Shown: piece by piece, positions 33,167-41,257 of the stretch | Layout: every line of letters begins with the position of its first letter | Numbering within the stretch: position 1 is the first letter of the stretch | Assembly: GCF_016907715.1 (NCBI RefSeq) | Contig: NZ_JAFBCM010000001.1 | Span: 6,944,001-7,008,000 of the forward strand | From: Tenggerimyces flavus | Lineage (GTDB): Bacteria; Actinomycetota; Actinomycetes; Propionibacteriales; Actinopolymorphaceae | DNA: 64,000 nt | Direction of reading: 5' to 3' | Notes under the pieces: generated by a model | The model's input: the letters and a program-made list of their open reading frames with translations, nothing else | The model's database searches: none | Told to the model about the DNA's origin: nothing | Made by a program: the position numbers and the translations under genes

Positions 33167-34758
33167 CCGCACTGAGCTCCACCCTCGACCCTGGATCGGC
33201 AACACACACGGCCAACCAGGACGCGATGCTGGCCAAGCTCGACGAGCTGGAAGCCGAGCACGCCAAGGCGATCGCCGGCGGCGGGGACAAGTACGTCGCG
33301 CGCCATCACCAGCGCGGCAAGCTCCTACCCCGCGAACGCATCGAGCTGCTGATCGACGCGGACAGCCCGTTCCTCGAGCTCTCCCCGCTCGCCGGCTGGG
33401 GCAGTGACTTCGCCGTCGGCGCCAGCGTCGTCACCGGCATCGGCGTCGTCGAGGGAGTTGAGTGCGTGCTCGTCGCCAACGACCCCACCGTGCGCGGTGG
33501 CACGACCAACCCGTGGAGCCTCAAGAAGACCCTGCGCGCACAGGAGATCGCGCGCGAGAACAGGCTGCCGCTGATCAGCCTGGTCGAGTCCGGCGGCGCG
33601 GATCTGCCTACCCAGAAGGAGATCTTCATCCCCGGCGGCCAGGTCTTCCGTGACCTGACCAGGCTCTCCAAGGCCGGCATCCCGACCATCGCGCTGGTGT
33701 TCGGCAACTCCACCGCCGGCGGCGCCTACCTGCCCGCCATGTCCGACCACGTCGTGATGGTCAAGCAGCAGTCCAAGGTCTTCCTCGGCGGACCACCGCT
33801 GGTCAAGATGGCCACCGGCGAGGAGTCCGACGACGAGTCGCTGGGCGGCGCCGACATGCATGCGAGAACGTCGGGCCTCGCGGACTACTACGCCACCGAC
33901 GAGCACGACGCGCTCCGCCTCGGCCGCCGCATCGTCGCAAGGCTGAACTGGCGCAAGCTCGGCTTGACACCCACCGCAGCGGAGCCGCCGAAGTACGACG
34001 AGGAAGAGCTGCTCGGCATCGTTCCCCCCGACCTCAAGACGCCGTTCGACCCGCGCGAGGTGATCGCACGCATCGTCGACGGCTCGGAGTTCGACGAGTT
34101 CAAGCCGCTCTACGGCGGCAGCCTCGTCACCGGTTGGGCACGCCTGCACGGCTACCCGATCGGCATCCTGGCGAACGCGCGCGGCGTGCTGTTCAGCGCG
34201 GAGTCGCAGAAGGCGGCGCAGTTCATCCAGCTCGCCAACCAGGTCGACACTCCGCTGCTGTTCCTGCACAACACGACCGGCTACATGGTCGGCAAGGAGT
34301 ACGAGCAGGGCGGCATCATCAAGCACGGCGCGCAGATGATCAACGCCGTCTCCAACTCGACCGTCCCGCACCTGTCGGTGCTGATGGGCGCGTCGTACGG
34401 CGCCGGGCACTACGGCATGTGCGGACGGGCGTACGGACCACGCTTCCTGTTCGCGTGGCCGAGCGCGAAGTCCGCGGTGATGGGACCGCAGCAGCTCGCC
34501 GGCGTGCTGTCGATCGTCGCCCGCGCGGCGGCGGAAGCGCGCGGAGCACCGTTCGACGAGGACGGCGACGCGGCGATGCGCGCCGCGGTCGAGGGCCAGA
34601 TCGAGGCGGAGTCGCTGCCGACGTTCCTGTCCGGACGCCTGTACGACGACGGTGTCATCGACCCACGCGACACCCGCACCGTGCTCGGCCTCTGCCTGTC
34701 CGCGATCCACAACGCGGAAGTCAAGGGCACCACCGGCTACGGCGTCTTCCGGATGTGA
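33163..34758 (+). CDS. Acyl-CoA carboxylase beta subunit (carboxyltransferase)
   Basis: A 531-residue biotin-dependent carboxyltransferase with crotonase-fold N and C halves. It shows the acyl-CoA binding loop region GGAYLPAMSDH and the second-half motif GASYGAGHYGMCGRAYGPRF. The Gly-rich GRAYGPRFLFAWPSA segment groups it with methylcrotonyl/geranyl-CoA carboxylases and not propionyl-CoA carboxylases. It should carboxylate a branched 2-enoyl-CoA. The ATG at 33163 overlaps the AtuA stop; an in-frame ATG at 33121 inside AtuA is rejected. The substrate (3-methylcrotonyl or geranyl type) is inferred from the neighbourhood. Confidence 0.92.
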   Translation: MTALSSTLDPGSATHTANQDAMLAKLDELEAEHAKAIAGGGDKYVARHHQRGKLLPRERIELLIDADSPFLELSPLAGWGSDFAVGASVVTGIGVVEGVECVLVANDPTVRGGTTNPWSLKKTLRAQEIARENRLPLISLVESGGADLPTQKEIFIPGGQVFRDLTRLSKAGIPTIALVFGNSTAGGAYLPAMSDHVVMVKQQSKVFLGGPPLVKMATGEESDDESLGGADMHARTSGLADYYATDEHDALRLGRRIVARLNWRKLGLTPTAAEPPKYDEEELLGIVPPDLKTPFDPREVIARIVDGSEFDEFKPLYGGSLVTGWARLHGYPIGILANARGVLFSAESQKAAQFIQLANQVDTPLLFLHNTTGYMVGKEYEQGGIIKHGAQMINAVSNSTVPHLSVLMGASYGAGHYGMCGRAYGPRFLFAWPSAKSAVMGPQQLAGVLSIVARAAAEARGAPFDEDGDAAMRAAVEGQIEAESLPTFLSGRLYDDGVIDPRDTRTVLGLCLSAIHNAEVKGTTGYGVFRM

Positions 34759-34763
34759 GGGCG

Positions 34764-36671
34764 ATGTTCGACTCCGTTCTGGTCGCCAACCGCGGTGAGA
34801 TCGCGCGGCGGATCTTCCGTACCTGTAGAGAGCTCGGCCTCGCGACCGTCGCGGTCTACTCCGACGCGGACGCCGACGCGCCACACGTCCGCGAGGCCGA
34901 CGCCGCCGTACGGCTGCCGGGCAACGCACCGGTCGACACCTACCTCCGCGGCGACCTGATCATCGACGCGGCCAGGCGCGCGGGCGCGACCGCGATCCAT
35001 CCCGGCTACGGCTTTCTGTCCGAGAACGCTGACTTCGCCCGCTCGGTCGAGGCCGCGGGGATCGTCTGGATCGGCCCATCGGCCAAGGCGATCGAGACGA
35101 TGGGCGACAAGATCGAGGCCAAGCGGTCGATGGCCGCCGCGGGCGTTCCGGTGCTCACCGAGCTCGATCCGGAGCTGCTGCTCGACGACGGCAAGCCCGT
35201 ACTGGTCAAGGCCTCCGCCGGCGGTGGCGGTCGCGGCATGCGCATCGTCCGCACGAAGGCCGAGCTACCAGAGGCGCTGCGGTCCGCGCAGGCGGAAGCG
35301 CTCGCGGCGTTCGGTGACGCGACCGTGTTCTGCGAGCCGTACGTCGAGCGCGGCCATCACGTCGAGGTGCAGCTGCTCGCCGACCAGCACGGCACGATCT
35401 GGCCGGTCGGCGAACGCGAGTGCTCGATCCAGCGCCGCTACCAGAAGGTCGTCGAGGAGACCCCGTCCCCGCTCGTCGAACGCCACGTTGGACTGCGACA
35501 ACGGCTGTTCGACGCTGCCGTCGTGGCCGCGCGATCGGTCGGGTACGTCGGCGCGGGCACGGTCGAGTTCCTCGCCGACGACGACGGCCAGTTCTTCTTC
35601 CTGGAGATGAACACCAGGCTGCAGGTCGAGCACCCCGTCACCGAGTGCGTGACCGGACTCGACCTTGTCGCCCTGCAGCTGCGGATCGCCGCCGGCGAGG
35701 CGCTCCCTGCTCAGCAGCCGACGCCACAGCGCCACGCGATCGAGGTCCGCCTGTACGCCGAGGATCCCGCCAAGGACTGGCAACCGCAGACCGGCGTGCT
35801 GCATCGCATCGAGATCTCCGCGCCGCGGGTCGACTCTGGAGTAGAGAACGGCAGCACGATCAGCCCGCACTACGACGCGATGCTCGCGAAGGTCATCGCC
35901 CACGCACCCACCCGAGGGGAGGCGGCGGCCAGGCTGGCCGGCGCCCTTCAACGCGCGATCCTGCACGGCCCGCGGACGAACCGCGACCTGCTCGTCAACG
36001 TCCTGCGGCACGAGGAGTTCCTCGCCGGCGAGACCGACACCGGATTCCTCGACCGCCACGAGGTGCGCGCACCGCTCGCCGACGAGGAAGCGGAGAAGCT
36101 GTCCGCGCTGGCCGCAGCGCTCGCCGACGCTGCGGCGAACCGGACGGCAGCAAACGTCAACCCTGGCTTGCCGAGCGGCTGGCGCAACCTCAGCTCGCAG
36201 CCGCAGCGCAAGCGCTACGAAGGACACGACATCGCCTACCGGCTCACCCGGCGAGGTCTCGAGGGCCACGACGGCATGGAGCTGATCGGCAGCTCCCCCA
36301 CCGAGGTCGTGCTGGAGGTTGCCGGCGTACGCAGGGCGTTCGCCGTCGCGAGGTACGGCGACGACGTGTTCGTCGACTCCGCGCTCGGCGCGGTCCGGCT
36401 GAAACAACTGCCACGTTTCCAGGACCCGGCCGGCGACGTCGTCCCCGGTTCGCTGCTCGCGCCGATGCCCGGCACCGTCGCGAGAATCGCCATCCAGGTG
36501 GGCGATCCGGTCACCAAGGGCCAGCCGCTGCTCTGGCTGGAGGCAATGAAGATGGAACACCCCGTGCTGGCGCCGGCCAACGGCGTCGTTGCCGAGCTTC
36601 CGGTCGAGGTCGGCCGACAGGTAGACCTGGACAGTGTGCTCGCGATCGTCCGTTCCGAGGAGGGACCATGA
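34764..36671 (+). CDS. Acyl-CoA carboxylase alpha subunit (biotin carboxylase + BCCP)
   Basis: A 635-residue subunit. The biotin carboxylase part has VLVANRGEIARRI at the start, the ATP-grasp loop KASAGGGGRGMRIV and the catalytic segment EMNTRLQVEHPVTE. A linker domain and a C-terminal biotinyl domain follow, with the biotinylated Lys in EAMKMEH near residue 595. It charges biotin with CO2 for the preceding beta subunit. It begins 5 nt after the beta gene and overlaps the acyl-CoA dehydrogenase start by 4 nt. Confidence 0.95.
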   Translation: MFDSVLVANRGEIARRIFRTCRELGLATVAVYSDADADAPHVREADAAVRLPGNAPVDTYLRGDLIIDAARRAGATAIHPGYGFLSENADFARSVEAAGIVWIGPSAKAIETMGDKIEAKRSMAAAGVPVLTELDPELLLDDGKPVLVKASAGGGGRGMRIVRTKAELPEALRSAQAEALAAFGDATVFCEPYVERGHHVEVQLLADQHGTIWPVGERECSIQRRYQKVVEETPSPLVERHVGLRQRLFDAAVVAARSVGYVGAGTVEFLADDDGQFFFLEMNTRLQVEHPVTECVTGLDLVALQLRIAAGEALPAQQPTPQRHAIEVRLYAEDPAKDWQPQTGVLHRIEISAPRVDSGVENGSTISPHYDAMLAKVIAHAPTRGEAAARLAGALQRAILHGPRTNRDLLVNVLRHEEFLAGETDTGFLDRHEVRAPLADEEAEKLSALAAALADAAANRTAANVNPGLPSGWRNLSSQPQRKRYEGHDIAYRLTRRGLEGHDGMELIGSSPTEVVLEVAGVRRAFAVARYGDDVFVDSALGAVRLKQLPRFQDPAGDVVPGSLLAPMPGTVARIAIQVGDPVTKGQPLLWLEAMKMEHPVLAPANGVVAELPVEVGRQVDLDSVLAIVRSEEGP

Positions 36672-37831
36672 GCTTCGTCGAATCCGAGGAACGCCGCGAC
36701 CTGCGCCAGGTCGCCGCCGAGCTCGGCACCAAGTACGGCCACGACTACGCGCTGCGCAAGATCCGGGCCGGCGAGCCGCTCGACGAGCTGTGGGCCGAGG
36801 CCGCCAAGCTCGGCTTCCTCGGCGTCAACATCCCCGAGGAGTTCGGCGGCGGGGGTGCCGGCATCTACGAGCTCTCGCTGATCCTGGAGGAGCTGTCGGC
36901 GGCCGGCTCGGGTCTGCTCATGATGGTCGTCACACCGGCGATCTGCGCCTCGATCATCAGCCGGTACGGCACACCGGACCAGCAACGCAGGTGGCTGCCC
37001 GGTTTCTCCGACGGCTCGTCGATCATGGCGTTCGCGATCACCGAGCCCGAGGCCGGCTCGAACTCGCACAAGCTCACCACCACGGGCCGCCGCGACAGCG
37101 ACGGCGGTGGCTGGATCGTCAACGGCCGCAAGGTGTTCATCTCCGGCGTCGACCAGGCCGAGGCCGTCATGGTGGTCGGCCGGACCGAGGACGCCAAGAC
37201 CGGCAAGCTCAAGCCCGCGCTCTGGATCGTCCCGACCGACGCTCCCGGCTTCGAGTTCAAGCCGATCGAGATGGACGTCCTGATGCCGGAACGGCAGTAC
37301 ATGCTCTACCTCGACGACGTACAGCTGCCCGCCGACGCGCTCGTTGGGAGCGAGGACGCCGCGCTGCTGCAGCTGTTCGCCGGCCTCAACCCCGAACGCA
37401 TCATGGTCGCCGCGCTCGCCATCGGCACCGCCAGGTACGCGCTGGACAAGGCGGTCGCGTACGCGAAGGAACGCACGGTCTGGTCCGGGCCGATCGGCAG
37501 CCACCAGGGCATCGCCCACCCGCTCGCCCAGGTGAAGGTCGAGCTGGAGCTCGCGAAGCTGATGATGCAGAAAGCAGCGACGCTGTACGACGCGGGCGAC
37601 GACATGGGCGCCGCCGACGCCGCCAACATGGCGAAGTACGCGGCGGCCGAGGTCAACGTCCGCGCGGTCGACCAGGCCATCCAGTCCCACGGCGGCAACG
37701 GGCTGGCGAGCGAGTACGGCCTCGGCACGCTGCTCGGCGTCTCCCGGGTCAGCCGGATCGCACCGGTCAGCCGCGAGATGCTGCTCAACTACGTCGCCCA
37801 GAACACCCTCGGCCTGCCCAAGAGCTACTAG
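36668..37831 (+). CDS. Acyl-CoA dehydrogenase
   Basis: A 387-residue flavoenzyme that should form the 2-enoyl-CoA substrate of the carboxylase. Domains are in the usual order: helical N-terminal part (PEEFGGGGAG), the beta domain with FAITEPEAGSNS that contacts FAD, and the C-terminal helical bundle with the FAD-binding QSHGGNGLASEYGLG. The family resembles AtuD or isovaleryl-type dehydrogenases; the catalytic base was not assigned. The ATGA overlap with the carboxylase gene couples them. Confidence 0.93.
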   Translation: MSFVESEERRDLRQVAAELGTKYGHDYALRKIRAGEPLDELWAEAAKLGFLGVNIPEEFGGGGAGIYELSLILEELSAAGSGLLMMVVTPAICASIISRYGTPDQQRRWLPGFSDGSSIMAFAITEPEAGSNSHKLTTTGRRDSDGGGWIVNGRKVFISGVDQAEAVMVVGRTEDAKTGKLKPALWIVPTDAPGFEFKPIEMDVLMPERQYMLYLDDVQLPADALVGSEDAALLQLFAGLNPERIMVAALAIGTARYALDKAVAYAKERTVWSGPIGSHQGIAHPLAQVKVELELAKLMMQKAATLYDAGDDMGAADAANMAKYAAAEVNVRAVDQAIQSHGGNGLASEYGLGTLLGVSRVSRIAPVSREMLLNYVAQNTLGLPKSY

Positions 37832-37842
37832 GGAATCACGAC

Positions 37843-38604
37843 ATGAGCGAACTCGTTCACTACGACACCACGCGCGCGATCGCCACGATCACGCTGGACT
37901 CGCCCGACAACCGCAACGCGTTGTCCAGCCGGCTGCTCGCCGAGCTCACCGGGCACCTCGACACGGCGGCCAAGGACGACGACGTCCGCGCGGTCGTGCT
38001 CAGCCACACCGGCGGGACGTTCTGCGCCGGCGCCGACCTCGCCGAGGCGCGCGCCGAAGGCATGGAGCAGGGAACGCGCCGCCTACTCGCCCTACTGAGG
38101 CAGGTCCTCGAGCACCCGAAGCCGGTCGTCGCGCGCGTCGACGGCCATGTCCGAGCAGGTGGGGTCGGCCTGATCGGCGCGTGCGACATCGTGCTGGCCG
38201 GCCCGAAGTCGACGTTCGCGTTCTCCGAGGTCCTGCGTGGCCTCGCGCCGGCGATCATCTCGCTGAGCACCCGGACGCGGCTGCCCGAACGAGCGGCCAG
38301 CCGCTACTACCTCACCGGCGAGTCGTTCGACGTCGCCACCGCGGCGAGCATCGGGCTGGTCACCGAGGCCGCGGAGAACGTCGACGAAGCACTCGACACC
38401 CTGCTCACCGCGCTCCGAAAGGCCTCCCCGCAAGGCCTGCGCGAGACCAAGCCGCTCACGACCCGACACCTGCTCGAGGCGTTCGACACCGACGGCGAAG
38501 CACTCGTGACCCGCAGCGCGAAGCTGTTCGCCTCGGAGGAGGCCCGCGAGGGCATGTCGGCGTTCCTCGAACGCCGCCGGCCCCGCTGGGACGTCGACAC
38601 GTGA
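37843..38604 (+). CDS. Enoyl-CoA hydratase/isomerase family protein
   Basis: A 253-residue crotonase-fold protein. The oxyanion-hole loop FCAGADLAEA is present. Of the two catalytic Glu positions, the second is present (FAFSEVLRG), but the first is Gly (RAGGVGLIGACD where GGGxEL is usual). Members of this type may hydrate glutaconyl-type CoA esters formed by the carboxylase, or catalyse another reaction. It starts 11 nt after the dehydrogenase gene and overlaps the TetR gene by 4 nt. Confidence 0.9.
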   Translation: MSELVHYDTTRAIATITLDSPDNRNALSSRLLAELTGHLDTAAKDDDVRAVVLSHTGGTFCAGADLAEARAEGMEQGTRRLLALLRQVLEHPKPVVARVDGHVRAGGVGLIGACDIVLAGPKSTFAFSEVLRGLAPAIISLSTRTRLPERAASRYYLTGESFDVATAASIGLVTEAAENVDEALDTLLTALRKASPQGLRETKPLTTRHLLEAFDTDGEALVTRSAKLFASEEAREGMSAFLERRRPRWDVDT

Positions 38605-39317
38605 GCCTGCGCCAGCCCCAACAGGACCGCAGCCGGGCCACCCGGCAGCGGCTGCTGGAGGCTGCCGTCGACTGCCTCGCCGAGGTCGGCTGGGCCGGCA
38701 CCACGGTCGCGCTCGTCGCCGAGCGCGCCGGCGTCTCGCGCGGTGCGGCGCAGCACCACTTCCCCACCCGCGAGGACCTGTTCACGGTCGCGCTGGACCA
38801 CATGTCCGACGTCCGGCTCGCCGAGCTGCGCGACGCCGCGACCAAGCTGCCCACCGGCAGCAACCACACCGAGGCCGTCGTCAACCTGATCGTGCGGATC
38901 TACACCGGCTCGCTGTTCCGCGCCGCCCTCCAGCTGTGGCTCGCCGCCTCGGCCGACGAAGGCCTGCGGGCGCGGGTCGTCCCGCTCGAACAGAAGATCG
39001 GCCGGGTCTCCCATCAGACCGCGGTCGACCTGCTCGGCGCGGACGAGACGCGGCCAGGCGTACGCGAGCTCGTCCAAGGCACGCTCGACCTGGCCCGCGG
39101 GCTCGCGCTCGGCAGCATCCTCAAGGACGACTCCCGCCGACGCCGCCTGGTCGTACGTCAATGGGCCGAAACGCTCGACGCTGCACTCGTCGCCAGCGCG
39201 GGGAGAGCGGCCGGCTCGTCGAAGAAGCCGGCCGACCTGGGACAGGAGTCGATCGGCCGGAGCGAAACTGAGCGAGCCGGTCGCTCCAGGCCGACTAGGG
39301 CAGAATCGGTCCGTTAG
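38601..39317 (+). CDS. TetR/AcrR family regulator of the AtuA/carboxylase operon
   Basis: A 238-residue repressor. The helix-turn-helix is at about residues 14-60 (ATRQRLLEAAVDCLAEVG, then VALVAERAGVSRGAAQHHFPTREDLF). The GTG start overlaps the enoyl-CoA hydratase stop, so the regulator is the last gene of the operon it probably controls, with a CoA thioester as likely inducer. The charged C-terminal tail after residue 200 has no clear fold. No operator palindrome could be assigned with confidence. Confidence 0.9.
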   Translation: MSLRQPQQDRSRATRQRLLEAAVDCLAEVGWAGTTVALVAERAGVSRGAAQHHFPTREDLFTVALDHMSDVRLAELRDAATKLPTGSNHTEAVVNLIVRIYTGSLFRAALQLWLAASADEGLRARVVPLEQKIGRVSHQTAVDLLGADETRPGVRELVQGTLDLARGLALGSILKDDSRRRRLVVRQWAETLDAALVASAGRAAGSSKKPADLGQESIGRSETERAGRSRPTRAESVR

Positions 39318-39355
39318 TCCGAGGCGACCGCAGGCGACAGCACAGGAGATCAGCC

Positions 39356-41254
39356 ATGGGTTTCGGCCCCAGCACGGAACGGCACGCCGGCTCCGGCAGC
39401 CCGTTCCCGCCGATCGCGGAGTACGCGTTCCTGTCCGACTGCGAGACGACGGCTCTGGTGGCGCCGAGCGGCAACATCGAGTGGATGTGCCTGCCCCGGA
39501 TGGACTCGGAGAGCGTGTTCGGATCGGTGCTCGACCGCAGTGCGGGCGGCTTCCGCATCGGCCCGGCGACCGAGACCGTTCCCGCGGCCCGCCGGTACGT
39601 GCCCGGAACGATGGTGCTCGAGACCAGCTGGTGGACCCGCGGCGGCTGGCTGATCGTCACCGACGCGCTGCTGATGGGCCCGTGGCACCACGAGGAGGAG
39701 CGGTCCCACACCCACCGCCGCGCACCTACGGACTACGACGCCGACCACGTGCTGCTGCGGATGGTGCGGTGCGCCACCGGCGAGGTCCAGGTGCACATGG
39801 ACTGCGACCCGATGTTCAACTACGGGCGCGAGCAGGCGGAGTGGAAGCACACCGGCCCCGGCTACCGGGACGCCGTCGCGTCGAGCCGCGAGTCCGACGT
39901 CAACCTGCGATTGACATCGGACATGAACATCGGCTTCGAGGGTCCACGCGCGGTCGCGCGGACCCTGCTCAAGGAGGGCCAGACCCGGTTCGTCGCGCTG
40001 TCGTGGAGTGAGCACGCGCCGCCGCAGACGTACGAGGAGGCCGACGACCGGATGCGCTGGACCGCGCACCACTGGCAGCACTGGTTGGACCGCGGCAAGT
40101 TCCCCGACCACCCCTGGCGGTCCTACCTGCAGCGCAGCGCGCTGACGCTGAAGGGCCTGACGTTCGCCCCCTCGGGCGCGGTGGCGGCCGCGGCGACCAC
40201 GTCGCTACCGGAGGCGCTCGGCGGCGAACGCAACTGGGACTACCGCTACACCTGGATCCGCGACTCGACGTTCGCGCTGTGGGCGATGTTCACGCTGGGC
40301 TTCGACTGGGAGGCGAACGACTTCTTCCACTTCGTCGCCGACGTCGCCGCCGAGGGCGAGCTGCAGGTGATGTACGGCATCGACGGCGAACGCTCGTTGG
40401 AGGAACGCACGCTCCCGCACCTGTCCGGCTACGAGAACTCCGGGCCGGTCCGGGTCGGCAACGCCGCGTACGGCCAGCACCAGCACGACGTCTGGGGCGC
40501 GGTCGTCGGGTCGATCCAGCTCTACACCCATTCCCGCGACGGGCTGGACGACCGGCTGTGGGCGATCGTCGTGACGCAGGTCGACCGGGCGCTGGAACGG
40601 TGGCGCGAGCCCGACCAGGGCATCTGGGAGGTGCGTTCCGGCGCGCAGCACTTCACCGCGTCCAAGGTCGCCTGCTGGCTGGCCGCCGACGCCGGGTCGC
40701 GGCTCGCCCGGCAGCGCGGCGACCGGGAACGCGAGCAGCACTGGCACGCGGCGGCCGAGGAGATGCGCGCCGACATCCTCGCGAACGCGCTCGACGACCG
40801 GGGCGTGTTCACCCAGCACTACGGGACGTCGGCGCTGGACGCGTCGGTGTTGCTGATCCCGTTGATGGGCTTCCTGCCGCCGACCGACGAACGGGTGAAG
40901 GCGACCGTGCTCGCGATCGCCGACGAGCTCACCGAGAACGGCCTCGTGCTGCGCTACCGGGTCGAGGAGACCGAGGACGGGCTGAGCGGCGAGGAGGGCA
41001 CCTTCACGATCTGCTCGTTCTGGCTGGTGTCCGCGCTGGCGATGATCGGCGAGCTCCCCCGCGCCCGCACGCTGTGCGAACGCCTGCTGTCGTTGGGCAG
41101 CTCGCTGCAGCTGTACGCCGAGGAGATCGACCCGCACACCGGACGGCACCTCGGCAACTTCCCGCAGGCGTTCACCCATCTGGCGCTGGTCAACGCAGTC
41201 ACCGCGGTCATCCGCGCCGAACGCCGCAACCACGACACGTCCATCCGGCCGTGA
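39356..41254 (+). CDS. Glycoside hydrolase family 15 protein (trehalase/glucoamylase-like)
   Basis: A 632-residue protein. The N-terminal beta-sandwich begins with IAEYAFLSDCETTALVAPSGNIEWMCLP, typical of actinobacterial GH15 proteins. The catalytic (alpha/alpha)6 barrel includes NWDYRYTWIRDSTFAL with the acid-side Asp, and the C-terminal acid EEGTFTICSFW near residue 546. Mycobacterial relatives are trehalases, others glucoamylases or glucodextranases; the substrate cannot be chosen here. There is no signal peptide, so it acts in the cytoplasm. A CAGGAGAT ribosome site lies about 5 nt before the ATG. It converges on the next gene with a 3-nt gap. Confidence 0.92.
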   Translation: MGFGPSTERHAGSGSPFPPIAEYAFLSDCETTALVAPSGNIEWMCLPRMDSESVFGSVLDRSAGGFRIGPATETVPAARRYVPGTMVLETSWWTRGGWLIVTDALLMGPWHHEEERSHTHRRAPTDYDADHVLLRMVRCATGEVQVHMDCDPMFNYGREQAEWKHTGPGYRDAVASSRESDVNLRLTSDMNIGFEGPRAVARTLLKEGQTRFVALSWSEHAPPQTYEEADDRMRWTAHHWQHWLDRGKFPDHPWRSYLQRSALTLKGLTFAPSGAVAAAATTSLPEALGGERNWDYRYTWIRDSTFALWAMFTLGFDWEANDFFHFVADVAAEGELQVMYGIDGERSLEERTLPHLSGYENSGPVRVGNAAYGQHQHDVWGAVVGSIQLYTHSRDGLDDRLWAIVVTQVDRALERWREPDQGIWEVRSGAQHFTASKVACWLAADAGSRLARQRGDREREQHWHAAAEEMRADILANALDDRGVFTQHYGTSALDASVLLIPLMGFLPPTDERVKATVLAIADELTENGLVLRYRVEETEDGLSGEEGTFTICSFWLVSALAMIGELPRARTLCERLLSLGSSLQLYAEEIDPHTGRHLGNFPQAFTHLALVNAVTAVIRAERRNHDTSIRP

Positions 41255-41257
41255 GAG

